From positions 1 through 64,000 of the forward strand of contig NZ_JASCIS010000035.1 in assembly GCF_029968015.1 (NCBI RefSeq): a stretch of DNA of 64,000 nt. Direction: 5' to 3'. Source of the stretch: Streptomyces luteolus (GTDB lineage: Bacteria > Actinomycetota > Actinomycetes > Streptomycetales > Streptomycetaceae). Shown in pieces: positions 28,005 to 37,016 of the stretch. The notes under the pieces were generated by a model that saw nothing but the letters and a program-made list of their open reading frames with translations, did no database searches and was not told the DNA's origin. Position 1 is the first letter of the stretch; each line of letters begins with the position of its first letter. Both the position numbers and the translations under genes were made by a program.

Positions 28005-28962
28005 CACGCCCGTACGCCCGCAGGGTGCGCAGGGCGTCGATCGTCACGACCGGGCGCCACTCCAGGGCCGAACCGGGCGCCCACAGGCGCCAGTTGACTG
28101 GCCAGCCGCCGTCGTCCTGCTGCTCGCTCTCCAAGTGGTCCAGGGAGCGGCCCAGTTCCTCGTCGGTGAACCAGGCGCGGGCCAGGGACTCCGGCACGCG
28201 CGCGTAGTCGTGCGGGAAGTGGTGCTCGCCCGGGGCATAGCCCGGTGCCACCGGGTACGTGTCCCGCCGCCGCGGATCGAGCACGGCGAGCCGCTGCTCC
28301 CGTACGAGCCGGCCGAGTCGGTCCGCGGCGGCCCGCGCGCGGGAGCGGTCGGGCGCCCCGTCGAGGAAGGCCACCGCGGCCTGGATCTCGTACGGGTGGG
28401 ACGTGGTGAGCGACTCGACGGCGGTCCAGCAGTAGTCCGTGGCGCGGAACAGCCAGGCGTGCCACACCTCGTTGCGGTGCAGCAGGCCGACCACGGGGCC
28501 GGTGGCGAGCAGGTCGCTGGGCGGGTCGTCCACGACCGGCACGAACGGCGCCACGGGGTAGCCGCGCTGGCTCGGGTGGATCGCGGGCAGGGCGCCGTCA
28601 GGCGTGGACAGCTCCGACAGGTGGCCGCACACCCGCTCCACGCGCCGGCCGCCGCAGCGCCCGATCGAGTCGAGTACGAGCAGGGCGTGCGCGGTGTGCA
28701 GCGGCTGGCTCACCGGGCCCCGCAGATCGGGCTCCAGGGCGTGGCCGTACCCGCCGTCCTGGGTGCGGTACGCGGCGAGCGCCTCCTCGACGGCGTCGGC
28801 GGAGCCGCCGAGGAAGTGGTGGGCGAACCTGCGCTGTTCGAGCACCCGCGCGGTGAGCCACACGAAGCGCTCGGCGCGGGCGAGCCGGCGGGGCCGAGGG
28901 GACGCGGGGCGCGGAAGGCGCCCGGCCGCGTCGGGCGTACCGGATGCTACGGATTCAGCCAT
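27994..28962 (-). CDS. putative alpha/alpha-toroid (prenyltransferase/squalene-cyclase repeat) protein
   Basis: 322 aa. Helical-repeat marks of the terpenoid cyclase/prenyltransferase fold are present: RTQDGGYGHALEPDLRGP near residue 65 and QQDDGGWPVNW near residue 290, with regularly spaced helices between. No DxDD cyclase motif and no obvious catalytic set is seen, so the function is unknown. No signal peptide; the first 30 residues are Pro/Arg-rich. It is a lone gene converging on azlD. Confidence 0.8.
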   Translation of the reverse strand: MAESVASGTPDAAGRLPRPASPRPRRLARAERFVWLTARVLEQRRFAHHFLGGSADAVEEALAAYRTQDGGYGHALEPDLRGPVSQPLHTAHALLVLDSIGRCGGRRVERVCGHLSELSTPDGALPAIHPSQRGYPVAPFVPVVDDPPSDLLATGPVVGLLHRNEVWHAWLFRATDYCWTAVESLTTSHPYEIQAAVAFLDGAPDRSRARAAADRLGRLVREQRLAVLDPRRRDTYPVAPGYAPGEHHFPHDYARVPESLARAWFTDEELGRSLDHLESEQQDDGGWPVNWRLWAPGSALEWRPVVTIDALRTLRAYGRALS

Positions 28963-29407
28963 GCCCTGAACCGTAGGGCGGTGGACGGCACCGTACGGCC
29001 GCTCCGGGCACGGCCCACTCTCAGGGGCGGGACGCCGGGGTCGTGCGGTTGACGTCATCCTGGTCCCGAAGAGGGCCCTGACCTGCGAAGTTTCTTGCCG
29101 AGGCGCTTCGGTCCGGACTGTTGTGCGGAGGGCGGTGGCCCGTCGTGTCCTGCCCGGGCGCCCCACCGTTACGGCGCCGTGCTCGCGAGGAAAACGGCCA
29201 CCACGCGCGCGTACGGCGGGAGTCGGGCGTTCGGATTCAGCCGGGGGACGAGAGCGTCGGGTTCGCGAGGGCGAGGGGCCGCCGCGAGGTCGACCCGTGC
29301 CGGGGCGGATGAATCCGGCCGATTCCCCTGCCGGTGTGAACCGGTTGCGGGGGCTGTCCGTGATCACGGAGGACAGCTTTGTTCCGCTTCACATTACGGG
29401 GAAGATC
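28963..29407. other. 445-bp intergenic region between divergent genes
   Basis: No convincing gene is seen. It must hold promoters for the toroid gene (-) and the LamG gene (+). A perfect 12-bp palindrome CCGTGATCACGG (29358-29369), flanked by TGTC and GACA in inverted order, lies about 40 bases before the LamG start and could be an operator. The LamG frame is open upstream to 29123, so a longer N terminus cannot be excluded. Confidence 0.5.
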
Positions 29408-30187
29408 ATGACGCGTAGATGGTCGCTCATTTCCTTGATCGCCGTGCTGGCCGCAGCACTGGCTTTCGTCGTCGTCCAGGTCGTGACCTTGGACTCCACC
29501 GACGAAGAGGCCTCAGGCCGAGGGAAGCCCGGCCCGACGAAGAGCGAGAGCGGTGACGGCTCCGCATCGCTGCGGGGGGACGGCTGGTGGCCGCTGCACG
29601 GGTCGGGAACGGCCCGTACCGGTGAGCGCGACGCCGTGGTCAACGGCCGTGCGCAGTGGGCAGAGGACGGCCCGAACGGCGGCGCGCTCAGCCTGGAGGG
29701 CATCGACGGTTTCGCCGACATCGGGACGCCGGTCATCGACACGGCCGAGAAGGACTACTCGGTCGCCGCCCGGGTGCGGCTCGCCACGGACCAGGGCTTC
29801 CGTACGGCCGTCTCCCAGGACGGCCCGGGGATCAGCACCTTCTTCCTCCAGTACTCCGCGTCCGACGAGCGGTTCGCCTTCAGCTTCCCGGGCGCCCGGA
29901 CACTCGCCGAGAAGACCGGCAAGCCGGAGACAGGCCGCTGGTACCACCTCGTCGGCACCTACAGCCAGGACGAGAAGACGATGAAGATCTACGTCGACGG
30001 AGAACTGGCCGGTGAGCGCCAGGCGTCCGCGCAGCCCAAGAAGCCGGGCAGCCTCGTGATCGGGCGGGCCAAGAGCGGCGGACGCCCGGTCGACTTCTGG
30101 AAGGGCGACATCGCCGATGTGCACGTGTACGAAAGGGAGTTGACCGCGGACGAGGTCTCCTCCCTCGCGTCCGGGGAACCCCAGTGA
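29408..30187 (+). CDS. membrane-anchored LamG/concanavalin A-like lectin-fold protein
   Basis: 259 aa from ATG 29408, with GGGGAAG at 29398-29404. A type II signal anchor (about 5-27, LISLIAVLAAALAFVVVQVV) leads to an acidic/Ser-rich linker. A single LamG-like laminin G jellyroll follows (about 65-255), with FADIGTPVIDTAEKDYSV, GRWYHLVGTYS and KIYVDGELAG. Such domains bind carbohydrate or mediate adhesion outside the cell. No catalytic domain is attached. A hairpin follows the stop. Confidence 0.85.
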   Translation: MTRRWSLISLIAVLAAALAFVVVQVVTLDSTDEEASGRGKPGPTKSESGDGSASLRGDGWWPLHGSGTARTGERDAVVNGRAQWAEDGPNGGALSLEGIDGFADIGTPVIDTAEKDYSVAARVRLATDQGFRTAVSQDGPGISTFFLQYSASDERFAFSFPGARTLAEKTGKPETGRWYHLVGTYSQDEKTMKIYVDGELAGERQASAQPKKPGSLVIGRAKSGGRPVDFWKGDIADVHVYERELTADEVSSLASGEPQ

Positions 30188-30499
30188 CCGCGGACCTAGG
30201 GGCTGCCTGTTTGCGCCCGTTCGGAGGCAAGCAGGCCCAGACCGGGCGCCGTGTGACGGGGAAACGGGCGCCGCGCAGCAGACCGTCGGGCCCTGACCAG
30301 GTGCGACAGCAGGAACCACAGCTTCCGTGCGGGCAATACCGGTCGAAATAAGCACAGCCGCGGGCCCGTTCGGGCCCCCACAACACCGGTAGAAATGACC
30401 CACGGTATCCGCGTCCGATCGTGCCGCCACGCGCTCGGTCCTGCCACCGCCGGCCGTTTTCCGTCACCCCTCACAGAGCGACCGGAGAGGAACAGGCCC
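30188..30499 (+). other. 312-bp intergenic region before the sigma factor
   Basis: It holds the LamG terminator (30205-30236) and otherwise no clear gene. An in-frame ATG at 30395 would extend the sigma factor by 35 residues with Arg-rich sequence unlike a sigma domain, so it is treated as leader. Confidence 0.5.
30205..30236 (+). terminator. terminator after the LamG gene
   Basis: GCCTGTTTGC (30205-30214) pairs with GCAAGCAGGC (30227-30236) with one G-T pair, and the loop is 12 nt. Confidence 0.6.
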
Positions 30500-31156
30500 T
30501 TGTCGGCCAGGTTTTCACCCGAAGACCGCGTACCCCGCCAGGCCCGGGGAAGCGCCCTAACTGACCAGCCCACCGAAACCGCACCACCCCGCGCCGACAG
30601 ACTCGGACAAGCCGACAGACTCGGACAAGAGGAGTTCCTGAGAGTCTTCTACCACTGCCACGGAAGCGAGTTGCTGCGGTTCGCCGCGCGCCTCGAAGGC
30701 GACTGGCACCGCGCCGAGGACGTACTGCAAGAGCTCGCGATCCGTGCCTGGCGGCACGCGCCCGAGCTCGGCGGCGGCAACGACTCCATGCGTCCCTGGC
30801 TGTTCACCGTGCTGCGCAACCTCGTCATAGACGGGCACCGGGCCCGCCAGTCCCGGCCACCGGAGACCGACGACCCGGACCTCACCCATCTCCCCGTGTC
30901 CGACGAGGTCGACCGCGTCCTGACCGCCCACGTACTGACGGAGGCGCTGCGTGACATCCCTCCGCTCCACCGTGAAGTCCTCCTGCACGTGCACTACATG
31001 GGCCGCACCGTGACCCAGACGGCCGCCGTGCTCGGCGTGCCACCCGGCACCGTCAAGTCGCGCACCTACTACGCGGCCCGTGCTCTGCGGCGGGCGCTGA
31101 CCGATCGCGGAGTGGACGTCCGCGAAGCGCGGGAGGCGGGCCGGAACGCCGCGTGA
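30500..31156 (+). CDS. ECF-type RNA polymerase sigma factor
   Basis: About 218 aa if started at TTG 30500 (GAGAGGA at 30485-30491); ATG 30395 is an alternative. Region 2 contains LRFAARLEGDWHRAEDVLQE and the -10-binding RPWLFTVLRNLVIDGHR. Region 4 contains LPPLHREVLL-like REVLLHVHYMGRTVTQTA and PPGTVKSRTYYAARALR. An 18-bp tandem duplication (30593-30628) doubles ADRLGQ before region 2. No anti-sigma gene with a zinc-finger domain lies next to it. It ends 3 bases from a convergent membrane protein gene. Confidence 0.85.
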   Translation: MSARFSPEDRVPRQARGSALTDQPTETAPPRADRLGQADRLGQEEFLRVFYHCHGSELLRFAARLEGDWHRAEDVLQELAIRAWRHAPELGGGNDSMRPWLFTVLRNLVIDGHRARQSRPPETDDPDLTHLPVSDEVDRVLTAHVLTEALRDIPPLHREVLLHVHYMGRTVTQTAAVLGVPPGTVKSRTYYAARALRRALTDRGVDVREAREAGRNAA

Positions 31157-31159
31157 ACC

Positions 31160-32104
31160 TCATCCGAGATGCCCGGCGTGCCGGTCGATCCGGAGGCCGA
31201 GCGGGCCGGTGTCGAGGGTGCCGTCGGCACCGGCCCGCCAGCGCCAGGCGGCGGGGGCGTCGCCCAGGACGAGCACCGCGTCACCGGGCCGCAGAGCGTC
31301 CAACGCGCCCTCCCGGCGCGGCAGTTGGGAGGCATCCACCAGGAAGAGGTGCGGCGCGTCCCCCTCCACGGCCACCTGACTGCGGCCCTCGATCAGCCGG
31401 AAGATCTGGGTGACGTCGGAGGCGGCGCCGCCCGACGGGGCCACGGGCGCCCCCGCGGTCCGGGCGAGGGCCTCCTCCACGCTGGCCGCCGTGTACAGCC
31501 GCGACGAGCGCAGCGCGGCACCGTTCAGGGTCTCGTCCATGGCCAGGGATCCCACCAGGGTGACCTCGGCCAGGCCGCCCACCGGGCCGGTCAGCACCTC
31601 GGTGACGACGGCCCGCGCCCAGCGGCGTACGTCCTCCTCCGGGCCCGCCACGGAGACGGACGGCGTGGCCCGGGAGAGGTCGACGAGCGCCCGGTCGGGC
31701 CCGACCGTCCCCACCGTGACGGTCAGCGCGTACGGGAGTGCCGGTTCGCCCTCGGGGCCGGGCCGCTCCAGTGCCTCCCGGGTGGCGGTCCAGCGTTCGC
31801 CGGACTCGTCGGCCGTCCACGGCTCGGGCGTGCCGTCCTCCGTGCCGGCGAGCAGCAGGTCCAGCCTCTCTCCCGAGTAGAGGACGCCGTACAGGTCGGG
31901 CAGGGCCCGGCCGGAGCGCAGGCATTCGCCGGTCAGGCGACGCAGTCCCGCGTCGATGACGTCGAGCGCCTCCCGGTCCAGGACGGCGGGGCCGGCCGTG
32001 GCGGGCTTCGGCGGGCGGTTCCGCTTCTCGGTGACGACCAGCGCGGCCAGCGCGCCGATCAGCGCCAGCCCCAGCAGAACTGCCAGAGCGACGTACCAGA
32101 TCAT
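31160..32104 (-). CDS. single-pass membrane protein next to T7SS ATPase, function unknown
   Basis: 314 aa. One N-terminal membrane helix (about 3-25, VALAVLLGLALIGALAALVV) is followed by a soluble domain with no family I recognise. It is rich in beta-strand-like stretches (YALTVTVGTVGPDRALVDLS). It is divergent from the EccC-type gene and convergent with the sigma factor. Position suggests, but does not show, a T7SS accessory role. Confidence 0.75.
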   Translation of the reverse strand: MIWYVALAVLLGLALIGALAALVVTEKRNRPPKPATAGPAVLDREALDVIDAGLRRLTGECLRSGRALPDLYGVLYSGERLDLLLAGTEDGTPEPWTADESGERWTATREALERPGPEGEPALPYALTVTVGTVGPDRALVDLSRATPSVSVAGPEEDVRRWARAVVTEVLTGPVGGLAEVTLVGSLAMDETLNGAALRSSRLYTAASVEEALARTAGAPVAPSGGAASDVTQIFRLIEGRSQVAVEGDAPHLFLVDASQLPRREGALDALRPGDAVLVLGDAPAAWRWRAGADGTLDTGPLGLRIDRHAGHLG

Positions 32105-32459
32105 CTTCTGACTCCTTGTCGGGACGCCTCGGCACCGGAAACCGGGGCGGTCGGTGACGGGACGCGCGCCGCGGCCGCGACGCGCACCCCGATGGTCACT
32201 ACGGGCGGTGGCGGCGGATGGTTCACACCCGGCGGGGTTCGTTCCGCCGTGTCGTGTGCGCCGCCGTGTCGTGCCATCGAGCTTTCGTCCGTGCCGCCGT
32301 TTCGTCCGCGCCGCCGTGTCGTGTGCAGCGCCGTTTCGTCCGTGCCGGGTGGGGCGGTGTGAACCGTCCGGGCTCCGGCTCCGTAGTCACGAAGGGCCCG
32401 GTACCCGCTGTGCGGTGCTTCTGCGGTCCTCGCAATCACGCCCAGCTGGAGGACGTCCT
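32105..32459. other. 355-bp divergent promoter region with interspersed short repeats
   Basis: No gene. Between about 32235 and 32345 short units alternate: GCCGTGTCGTG (three copies) and TTTCGTCCG (three copies), spaced 15-35 bases. They lie between the membrane protein (-) and eccC (+). The frame of eccC is open through this DNA, but the product would be low-complexity Arg/Val/Ser sequence, so it is regarded as noncoding. Confidence 0.5.
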
Positions 32460-35400
32460 GTGTCGTTGATGTTGACCGTGGTCGAGGGAGGCGGTGACGC
32501 GTTCGACGTCCACCTCGACGCCGACCCCGACACCCCCGTGGGTGCTGTCGCCCGGACGCTGGCCGAGGCCGGCGGCGTCGCGCTGCCCCCGGACGGGTCG
32601 GGGTTGTACGTGGACGGCCGGCTGCTGCCCGCCGACCTGCTGCTGCGCGACGCGCCGCTGCACCACGCGGCCGTCGTGGGGCTCGGCCGGCCGGCCGTGT
32701 CCCAGTCGGCGGAGCCCGCGGGGCTCGTCGAGGTCCGCGCGGTCGGCGGTCCTGGCGCGGGCGCCGTGCACCGACTCGACATCGGCGAGTACCGCGTCGG
32801 CCTCGCGCAGGACGGCACCCCGCAGCTGCTCCGCCGGGCTCCCGCCCGGCCGTACGCCACGCTGCAGGTCGGCCCCCGCGGACGCTGCCGTATCGTCCCG
32901 GACGGCCCGCGCGAAGCGGGCGGCCCCCAACCGGGCGCGGGGGCGCTCCAGTTGGACCGGGAGAACATCGAGGGGGACGTGGCCTGGCCGACGGGCGCGC
33001 AACTCCTCGTCGGCGACTGCCTGCTCGAACTGTCGCTGCCGCAGAGCCCGGACGCGGCCCTCGAACCTTCCGAGGACGGCACGGGCCGGGACTACAACCG
33101 GCCGCCGCGGCTGCGCCCGGCAGCGGTCGACACGCGCTTCACGCTCCCGTCGCCGCCGACGCCGCCCGCCCACCGGACCCTGCCGTGGATCGCCGCGGCC
33201 GTTCCCCTGCTGATGGCTGTGGCGGGATGGCTGATCTTCCAGCGGCCGTCGATGCTGCTGTTCGGGCTGCTGTCCCCGGTGGCCGTGGTCGGCAACTACC
33301 TGATGAACCGGCGCGGCGGGCGCCAGTCGTACGCCGAGGCCGTGGCCGCGTACGAGGAGAAGAAGGAGCGTATCGAGGGCGACGCGCGGGCCGCCCTCGA
33401 GGCCGAACGCACGGCTCGCCGCCGCGGCTTCCCCGACCCCGCCGAGGTCATCCTCACCGCCGTCGGCCCGCGCCGCCGCCTGTGGGAGCGCCGCACCTCG
33501 GACGCGGACTTCCTCGAACTGCGCGTCGGCACCGCCGACCAGCCATCCGACGTCGTCCTGCGCGACCCCACCAGGGACGAGCACCGCCGGCAGGAGCCCT
33601 GGACCGCCCTCGACGTCCCGGTCACCGTGCCGCTGCGCGAGCACCACGTCCTCGGCATCGCCGGATCCGGGCGGGCCGCGCACGCGCTGGCGCGCTGGGC
33701 CGTCGCCCAGGCCGCCGTCCTGCACAGCCCGCGCGACCTGCAGATCCATCTGCTCCTCGCGGCCAGCTCGGAGCGCGAACGCTGGGCCTGGATGCGCTGG
33801 CTGCCGCACGTACGCAAGAAGTCCGGTGACACCCTGGCCAGCATCGGGTCGGGAACCGAGACGTCCGCCCGCCGGATCGCGGAGCTCACGGCGCTGATCG
33901 CGGAGCGGCGCGCGCAGCACGACAAGCGGAACCAGGTCGACGGCCCCGACGTGCTCGTGGTGCTCGACGGCGCCAGGCGACTGCGCTCGCTGCCCGGCGT
34001 CGTGCAGATCCTGCGCGACGGGCCCGCCGTGGGCGTCCGCGCGATCTGCCTCGACGCCGAGGAGCGGCTGCTGCCCGAGGAGTGCCAGGCCGTCGTCGCC
34101 GAGGAACCCGGCGGCACGCTGCGCGCGGGCCGTTCCGGTGCGGGCACGGTCACCGGGATCCGGCCCGACCTGGTCTCGCTCGACTGGTGCCGCTCGCTCG
34201 CCCGCGCCCTGGGCCCGCTGCGCGACCCGGGCGGCTCGGACGAGGAGGCCGCCGTACTCCCGGGCTCCGCACGCCTGTTGGACGTGCTGTCCCTCGACCC
34301 GCCGCAGGCCCATGACATCCGCGCCCGCTGGCAGGCCGGCGGGCGCTCCACCCGTGCTGCGGTCGGCGTCTCCCTCGACGGGCCGTTCTACCTCGACCTG
34401 CGCCGGGACGGGCCGCACGGACTGGTCGCCGGAACCACGGGCTCCGGCAAGTCCGAGCTGCTGCAGACGCTCGTGGCCTCCCTCGCCGTGGCCAACCGGC
34501 CGGACGCGATGACGTTCGTCCTCGTCGACTACAAGGGCGGCTCCGCGTTCAAGGACTGCGTGCGACTGCCGCACACCGTCGGCATGGTGACCGACCTGGA
34601 CGCCCATCTCGTCGAACGTGCCCTGGTGTCCCTCACGGCGGAACTCACCCGCCGCGAGCACATCCTCGCCCAGGCGGGCGCCAAGGACATCGAGGACTAC
34701 GTGGACCTCCTGGAGCGGGAGCCGGGCGCGGGCCGTCCGCCGATGCCCCGACTCCTCATCGTCATCGACGAGTTCGCGTCAATGGTGCGGGACCTGCCCG
34801 ACTTCGTGAAGGGCCTGGTCAACATCGCGCAGCGAGGACGCAGCCTCGGCATCCACCTGATCCTCGCCACGCAGAGGCCCAGCGGCGTCGTCTCCTCCGA
34901 GATCCGCGCGAACACCAACCTCCGGATCGCGCTGCGCGTGACGGACACCGGCGAGAGCCAGGACGTCCTCAACTCGCCGGACGCGGCCGGGATCTCGCAG
35001 AGCACCCCCGGACGCGCCTACGTACGGCTCGGCCAGACCTCCCTCGTACCGTTCCAGGCCGGACGAGTCGGCGGCCGCAGGCCCGGCGCCTCCGCGTCCG
35101 CGCTCCCGGAGCCCAGGGCCGTCGTCGTCGGCTGGGACCAGCTCGGCGAGCCGCTGCCGCCGCGGCCCCGCCGTGCCGTGCGCGGGGGAGGCGACATCGA
35201 GACCGACCTCACCGACCTGGTCGAGGCCATCCGCGGCGCCGACCACGAACTCGGCATCCCCGCACAGCACAGCCCCTGGCTGCCGCCGCTGCCGCTGCGC
35301 CTGGTCGCCCACGACCTGCCGCCCGCGCCACCCACCGGCTACGACCTCGCGCCGGTCGCGTACGGCATCGTGGACCTGCCCGCCGAGCAGGCGCGCCGCC

Positions 35401-36929
35401 CGCTGCTGATCGACCCGGCCACCCTGGGGCATCTGCATGTCGTCGGCTCCCCGCGGCAGGGCAGGTCGCAGACGCTGCGCACCATCGCCGGCGCCCTGGC
35501 CCGCGCCCACTCCCCGGCCCGGCTGCACATGTACGGCATCGACTGCGGCAACGGCGCCCTGCTCGCCATGGAGGGCCTGCCGCACTGCGGCGCCGTCACC
35601 CAGCGCACCCAGCCCGACCGGATTGCCCGGCTCCTCGCCCGGCTCACCGCGGAACTCGGCCGCCGCCAGGAACTCCTCGCCGCCCGCGGCAGCGCCGACC
35701 TGCCCGAACTCCGGCGCGCCCTGCCCGAGGACGAACGGCCGCCGCACATCGTGGTGTTCCTCGACCGCTGGGAGGTCTTCGACAAGACACTCGGCGAGTA
35801 CGACGCGGGCAACCTCCTGAACGGCGTGCTCGCCCTGCTCCGGGACGGCGCCAGCGCCGGCATCCACCTGATCATGAGCGGCGACCGCGCCCTGTTCTCC
35901 AGCCGCGTCGGCAACTCCACCGAGGACAAGCTGGTCCTCAAGCTCAACGACAAGTCCGAGTACGGCCTGATCGGCGTGACCCAGCGCAAGGTGCCCGACG
36001 AGATCCCGCCGGGCCGTGCCCTGCGCGCCGCCGACAAGGCGGAGGTGCAGATCGCGCTGCTCACCGAGGACCCGGGAGGCCAGGCGCAGGCCGCGGCACT
36101 CCAGGAGATCGCGGCCCACTGCCGGGAGCGGGCCGCGGGCCTTCCGGCCCGTACCCGCCCGTTCCGCGTCGACACACTGCCGGACCGGATCGGCTACGAC
36201 GAGGCCATGGCGTACGTGCACGAGCCGCGGCCGCGCCGGGCGCTCGCCGGTGTCGGCGGCGACGAACTGACGGCCCACGGACCGGACTTCTCCCTGACGC
36301 CGACCTTCCTCGTCGCGGGCCCGGCCCGCTCGGGGCGCAGTACCGTTCTGGCGACCCTCGCGCTGTCCCTGCTGTCCGCGGGCACCTCCGTCGTGATCGG
36401 GGCGCCCGCCCGCTCCCCGCTGCGCGACCTCGCCGGGCGGCCCGGTGTGCTCGCCGTGTTCGACGACGCGGACATCGCGCCGGACGCCCTGGAGACGGCG
36501 CTCGCCTCGGCACCGGACGGGGCCGTGGTGCTGCTCGACGACGCCGATCTGCTGCTGAAGACCAAGGCGGAAGCGGTCCTCACCCAGATCGCCAAGACGG
36601 GCGCGGAGACCGGCCGGGGCCTGGTCGTCGCCGGACAGACCGACCGGCTCTCCTCCGGGTTCTCCGGCTGGCACGCCGAGGCCCGCCGGAACCGCTGCGG
36701 CCTGCTCCTGAAGCCGCAGAACATGAGCGACGGCGAACTGATCGGCGTCAAGGTGCCCCGCAGCCGCCTGGGCGCCGCCCGTACGGGACGGGCGATCCTG
36801 CATCTCGCGGACGGGGTGCTGCGGACGGTGCAGGTGCCGGAGACGGTGATCGGTTCCGGTTCCGGTTCCGGTTCCGGGTCCGGGTCCGGTTCCGGCTCCG
36901 GCTCCGGCGCGCGATCCGACGTGAACTGA
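32460..36929 (+). CDS. eccC: type VII secretion FtsK/SpoIIIE ATPase with N-terminal FHA-like domain (EccC/EssC type)
   Basis: 1489 aa from GTG 32460, with CTGGAGGA at 32446-32453. Order: a ubiquitin-like/FHA-like N terminus (about 1-215); two membrane helices (about 241-283); then three FtsK-type ATPase domains. D1 is canonical: GTTGSGKSE near 660 and LLIVIDEFAS near 768. D2 (SPRQGRSQ near 995, VVFLDRWE) and D3 (GPARSGRST near 1285, VVLLDDAD) have Arg in place of the Walker lysine. The FHA-bearing N terminus resembles firmicute EssC more than mycobacterial EccC. The protein ends in a Gly-Ser tail. It powers export of WXG100 proteins; such proteins are coded convergently 90 bases on. No eccB, eccD or mycP is visible here. 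Confidence 0.92.
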   Translation: MSLMLTVVEGGGDAFDVHLDADPDTPVGAVARTLAEAGGVALPPDGSGLYVDGRLLPADLLLRDAPLHHAAVVGLGRPAVSQSAEPAGLVEVRAVGGPGAGAVHRLDIGEYRVGLAQDGTPQLLRRAPARPYATLQVGPRGRCRIVPDGPREAGGPQPGAGALQLDRENIEGDVAWPTGAQLLVGDCLLELSLPQSPDAALEPSEDGTGRDYNRPPRLRPAAVDTRFTLPSPPTPPAHRTLPWIAAAVPLLMAVAGWLIFQRPSMLLFGLLSPVAVVGNYLMNRRGGRQSYAEAVAAYEEKKERIEGDARAALEAERTARRRGFPDPAEVILTAVGPRRRLWERRTSDADFLELRVGTADQPSDVVLRDPTRDEHRRQEPWTALDVPVTVPLREHHVLGIAGSGRAAHALARWAVAQAAVLHSPRDLQIHLLLAASSERERWAWMRWLPHVRKKSGDTLASIGSGTETSARRIAELTALIAERRAQHDKRNQVDGPDVLVVLDGARRLRSLPGVVQILRDGPAVGVRAICLDAEERLLPEECQAVVAEEPGGTLRAGRSGAGTVTGIRPDLVSLDWCRSLARALGPLRDPGGSDEEAAVLPGSARLLDVLSLDPPQAHDIRARWQAGGRSTRAAVGVSLDGPFYLDLRRDGPHGLVAGTTGSGKSELLQTLVASLAVANRPDAMTFVLVDYKGGSAFKDCVRLPHTVGMVTDLDAHLVERALVSLTAELTRREHILAQAGAKDIEDYVDLLEREPGAGRPPMPRLLIVIDEFASMVRDLPDFVKGLVNIAQRGRSLGIHLILATQRPSGVVSSEIRANTNLRIALRVTDTGESQDVLNSPDAAGISQSTPGRAYVRLGQTSLVPFQAGRVGGRRPGASASALPEPRAVVVGWDQLGEPLPPRPRRAVRGGGDIETDLTDLVEAIRGADHELGIPAQHSPWLPPLPLRLVAHDLPPAPPTGYDLAPVAYGIVDLPAEQARRPLLIDPATLGHLHVVGSPRQGRSQTLRTIAGALARAHSPARLHMYGIDCGNGALLAMEGLPHCGAVTQRTQPDRIARLLARLTAELGRRQELLAARGSADLPELRRALPEDERPPHIVVFLDRWEVFDKTLGEYDAGNLLNGVLALLRDGASAGIHLIMSGDRALFSSRVGNSTEDKLVLKLNDKSEYGLIGVTQRKVPDEIPPGRALRAADKAEVQIALLTEDPGGQAQAAALQEIAAHCRERAAGLPARTRPFRVDTLPDRIGYDEAMAYVHEPRPRRALAGVGGDELTAHGPDFSLTPTFLVAGPARSGRSTVLATLALSLLSAGTSVVIGAPARSPLRDLAGRPGVLAVFDDADIAPDALETALASAPDGAVVLLDDADLLLKTKAEAVLTQIAKTGAETGRGLVVAGQTDRLSSGFSGWHAEARRNRCGLLLKPQNMSDGELIGVKVPRSRLGAARTGRAILHLADGVLRTVQVPETVIGSGSGSGSGSGSGSGSGSGARSDVN
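36850..36909 (+). repeat. hexanucleotide repeat coding a Gly-Ser tail
   Basis: About nine or ten copies of GGTTCC/GGGTCC/GGCTCC in tandem at the 3' end of the T7SS ATPase gene, coding (GS)n just before the C terminus. Confidence 0.9.
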
Positions 36930-36949
36930 CCTGCCGTACGGACGAGTTG

Positions 36950-36981
36950 AGGGCCCCGCACCTCTGCCGGTGCGGGGCCCT
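36950..36981. terminator. bidirectional terminator between eccC and the T7SS cargo operon
   Basis: A perfect 13-bp stem AGGGCCCCGCACC/GGTGCGGGGCCCT with a 6-nt loop in the 87-bp gap between convergent genes. Confidence 0.85.
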
Positions 36982-37016
36982 CGTGCGTGCCGGAGCCCGG
37001 AGTGTCCGAGGCGGCG

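Noticed and set aside
28963..29407. Upstream extension of the LamG protein to 29123
   Set aside because: The extra residues are Arg/Gly-rich without structure and would bury the signal anchor; ATG 29408 has GGGGAAG. Kept as a possibility only.
32154..32459. Extension of the T7SS ATPase by about 100 residues upstream
   Set aside because: The added sequence is low-complexity and repeat-derived; GTG 32460 has a good ribosome site and starts a folded domain.
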